From NCBI RefSeq assembly GCF_009866965.1, contig NZ_SPKJ01000037.1:1-37300 (forward strand): a stretch of 37,300 nt of DNA, in the 5' to 3' direction. This document shows, piece by piece, positions 36,129 to 37,300 of this stretch. Made by a program: the position numbers and the translations under genes. How positions within the stretch are numbered: position 1 is the stretch's first letter; every line of letters begins with the position of its first letter. This DNA comes from Propylenella binzhouense. Its GTDB lineage: Bacteria; Pseudomonadota; Alphaproteobacteria; Rhizobiales; Afifellaceae. The notes under the pieces are model-generated. The model worked only from the letters and a program-made list of their open reading frames with translations. It searched no databases and was not told where the DNA came from.

Positions 36129-37080
36129 AGAGAGCCGTCAGCCTCTCGACCAAGGCTGACGGGAAATTGAGGTCAATGTCGGGCGCCGGATTGTGCTGCT
36201 GAAGCTGCATGGCCCCCTTGGTGACCGGCATGCGGATGAAGTCGTCCGTGGCACGCTCGTGCGGCACCGCGACGCCGAGCTCGTTCTGGAAGTAGGTCCG
36301 CATCCGCATGCAGTTGAACGGCTCGTAGAAGGGGCTGCCGAATTCGTGCTGGAACTTCTCGTTGAACCGGCGGATCTGCTCGTAGACGCCGAGCGAGGGC
36401 CCCTGCTTGTTGAGCTCCTTCATGCTGAGCTCGGCGCGCGCGACGCCGATGCCGTCGCAGATCCGATGGACGAATGCCCTCTCGTCGGCCTTCAGGAGCT
36501 CGAACGGCACCGCGCAGACATTCTCCGCGCCGAACAGGCCGGCATAGAGGTCGAACATCTTGTCGAAGCAGAATTCGCGGCACCAGTTCCGGTCCTGGAA
36601 CAGGTACGTGTACTCCATGAACTTCCGGAACGTGCCCGGATAGCCGCCCTTCACGAGCTCCGTGTAGAGCGAGCGCAGCAGGCTCATCTGCTCGCGGAAG
36701 ACGAAGATGATGCAGGTGTCGTCGCCGAAGATCGCGTGCAGCCGCTTCGCCTTGGTGACGACGTCGACCTCGTTGCCGAGCGTGAAGGAGAAGAACTCGG
36801 AGGAGAGGCCGACCGCTTTGACCTTGTCGTCCGCCTCCGCCGCCTCGAAATGCGGCTCGAAGGCCGCCTTCGCGCGCGCCGCATCGTACATGAACTCGCG
36901 CTTGTAGCGCATGTCCACCTCGGCGACGTTGGTGACCTCGTCGTCGATGTAGCGGTTGTTGTTCTTCTGCCAGCCGTTTCCGACATGGTAGAGTTCCGGG
37001 TGCTCCGGCAGCAACGTGATCTGGATCGAAGTCGAGGCGCACTTCGGGTATCCGATATGGATGTACCGGCGCTTGGGCAT
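36055..37080 (-). CDS. Sulfotransferase family protein
   Basis: The 341-residue protein begins MPKRRYIHIGYPKCASTSIQ, in which GYPKCASTSI is the phosphosulfate-binding loop of PAPS-dependent sulfotransferases. The second PAPS site fits IIFVFREQMSLLRSLYTEL (Arg and Ser of the 3'-phosphate motif). The acceptor is unknown: sugars of surface polysaccharides are the usual substrates of such bacterial enzymes, and tyrosine is rarer. It overlaps the protease gene on the same strand, so the two are probably co-expressed. There is no signal peptide, so it should act in the cytoplasm. Confidence 0.85.
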   Translation of the reverse strand: MPKRRYIHIGYPKCASTSIQITLLPEHPELYHVGNGWQKNNNRYIDDEVTNVAEVDMRYKREFMYDAARAKAAFEPHFEAAEADDKVKAVGLSSEFFSFTLGNEVDVVTKAKRLHAIFGDDTCIIFVFREQMSLLRSLYTELVKGGYPGTFRKFMEYTYLFQDRNWCREFCFDKMFDLYAGLFGAENVCAVPFELLKADERAFVHRICDGIGVARAELSMKELNKQGPSLGVYEQIRRFNEKFQHEFGSPFYEPFNCMRMRTYFQNELGVAVPHERATDDFIRMPVTKGAMQLQQHNPAPDIDLNFPSALVERLTALYAPSNVRLAEQTGIDLAAYGYRMA

Positions 37081-37187
37081 TGTCCTGGCTCCTGGTCGGA
37101 AGACAGCGCGAGGAAGGGTCTCGTGGAGCGGACACCGGAACCGGTCCGGTGCCGGGTCACGTCAGGCGGAAGCCGCCGCGTCGGCGG

Positions 37188-37300
37188 CTATTCCCGCGTG
37201 ATGTCCTTGAAGTTCGTGTTCGGCGGCGGCGGCGGCGCGCTGCCCGTCGGGCGTCCGGCGGCGGGCCGTCCACCTCCGCCGCCCGGCCGGTGCGCGCCCG
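37188..37300 (-). CDS. C-terminal end of an unknown Pro/Gly-rich protein (cut by window edge)
   Basis: A frame open to the window edge ends at TAG (37188-37190). Its 36 visible residues are a Gly/Pro/Arg-rich stretch with five consecutive prolines, ending NTNFKDITRE. The change from low complexity to a distinct polar tail suggests a real C-terminus. It lies 107 bases upstream of the sulfotransferase on the same strand. Too little is visible to name it. Confidence 0.45.
   Translation of the reverse strand, partial: GAHRPGGGGGRPAAGRPTGSAPPPPPNTNFKDITRE

Overview
The window is high-GC chromosomal DNA from an alphaproteobacterium, most likely of the order Hyphomicrobiales (Rhizobiales). Three things point there: the backbone order fabD-fabG-acpP-fabF-mltG-yicC-gmk facing away from rpsF-rpsR-rplI; the order dnaB-alr-radA-cvpA-purF; and a near-perfect EcfG-type general-stress promoter (GGAACC-N16-CGTT) in front of a CsbD-family gene. 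The species cannot be told from the sequence alone.

Positions 1-7012 (minus strand apart from the first 72 bases): the last codons of an IS630-type transposase end beside, perhaps inside, the gmk stop codon. A fatty-acid/envelope operon follows (fabD, fabG, acpP, fabF, mltG, yicC family, gmk), then an NsrR-like Rrf2 regulator that is divergent from the ferredoxin gene fdxA, with a dyad operator candidate between them. Positions 7130-17498 (plus strand): fdxA, the ribosomal protein operon rpsF-rpsR-rplI with a structured leader and a clear terminator, a cyclopropane fatty acid synthase, dnaB, alr, radA, cvpA, purF and an SDR, several coupled by 1-base stop/start overlaps. Positions 17616-23284: an MFS exporter, a TerC/YjbE membrane protein, der, bamB and the YfgM-like TPR protein. 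Positions 23515-27900: a dienelactone hydrolase, an Nramp-like transporter with atypical metal-site residues, a PH-domain protein, a diacylglycerol-kinase-like protein with an extra C-terminal membrane segment, a small acidic protein and the CsbD stress gene.

Positions 28066-37300 are accessory and hold the unusual material. A 367-residue protein is 24% Trp, 20% Gly and 14% Tyr, has no Lys, Arg or Cys, and is built from about 70-residue repeats. A low-GC 850-base gap separates it from a divergent three-gene operon. That operon consists of a full-length protein resembling an IS1634-type transposase with lost catalytic residues, a PrtD-type type I secretion ATPase with a degenerate signature (LSRSE) and H-loop (Gln instead of His), and an HlyD-type adaptor. 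Convergent to it lie a secreted subtilase (catalytic tetrad intact) and an overlapping sulfotransferase. A Pro/Gly-rich gene runs off the end.

The best candidate for a new system is this cluster: an aromatic repeat protein next to an export pair, a protease and a sulfotransferase. The gene content recalls the Xanthomonas rax locus (sulfated peptide, sulfotransferase, type I exporter), and 19 tyrosines of the repeat protein directly follow an acidic residue. The functional link is inference from neighbourhood only. No TolC-type outer membrane component, tRNA, rRNA or CRISPR array was seen.
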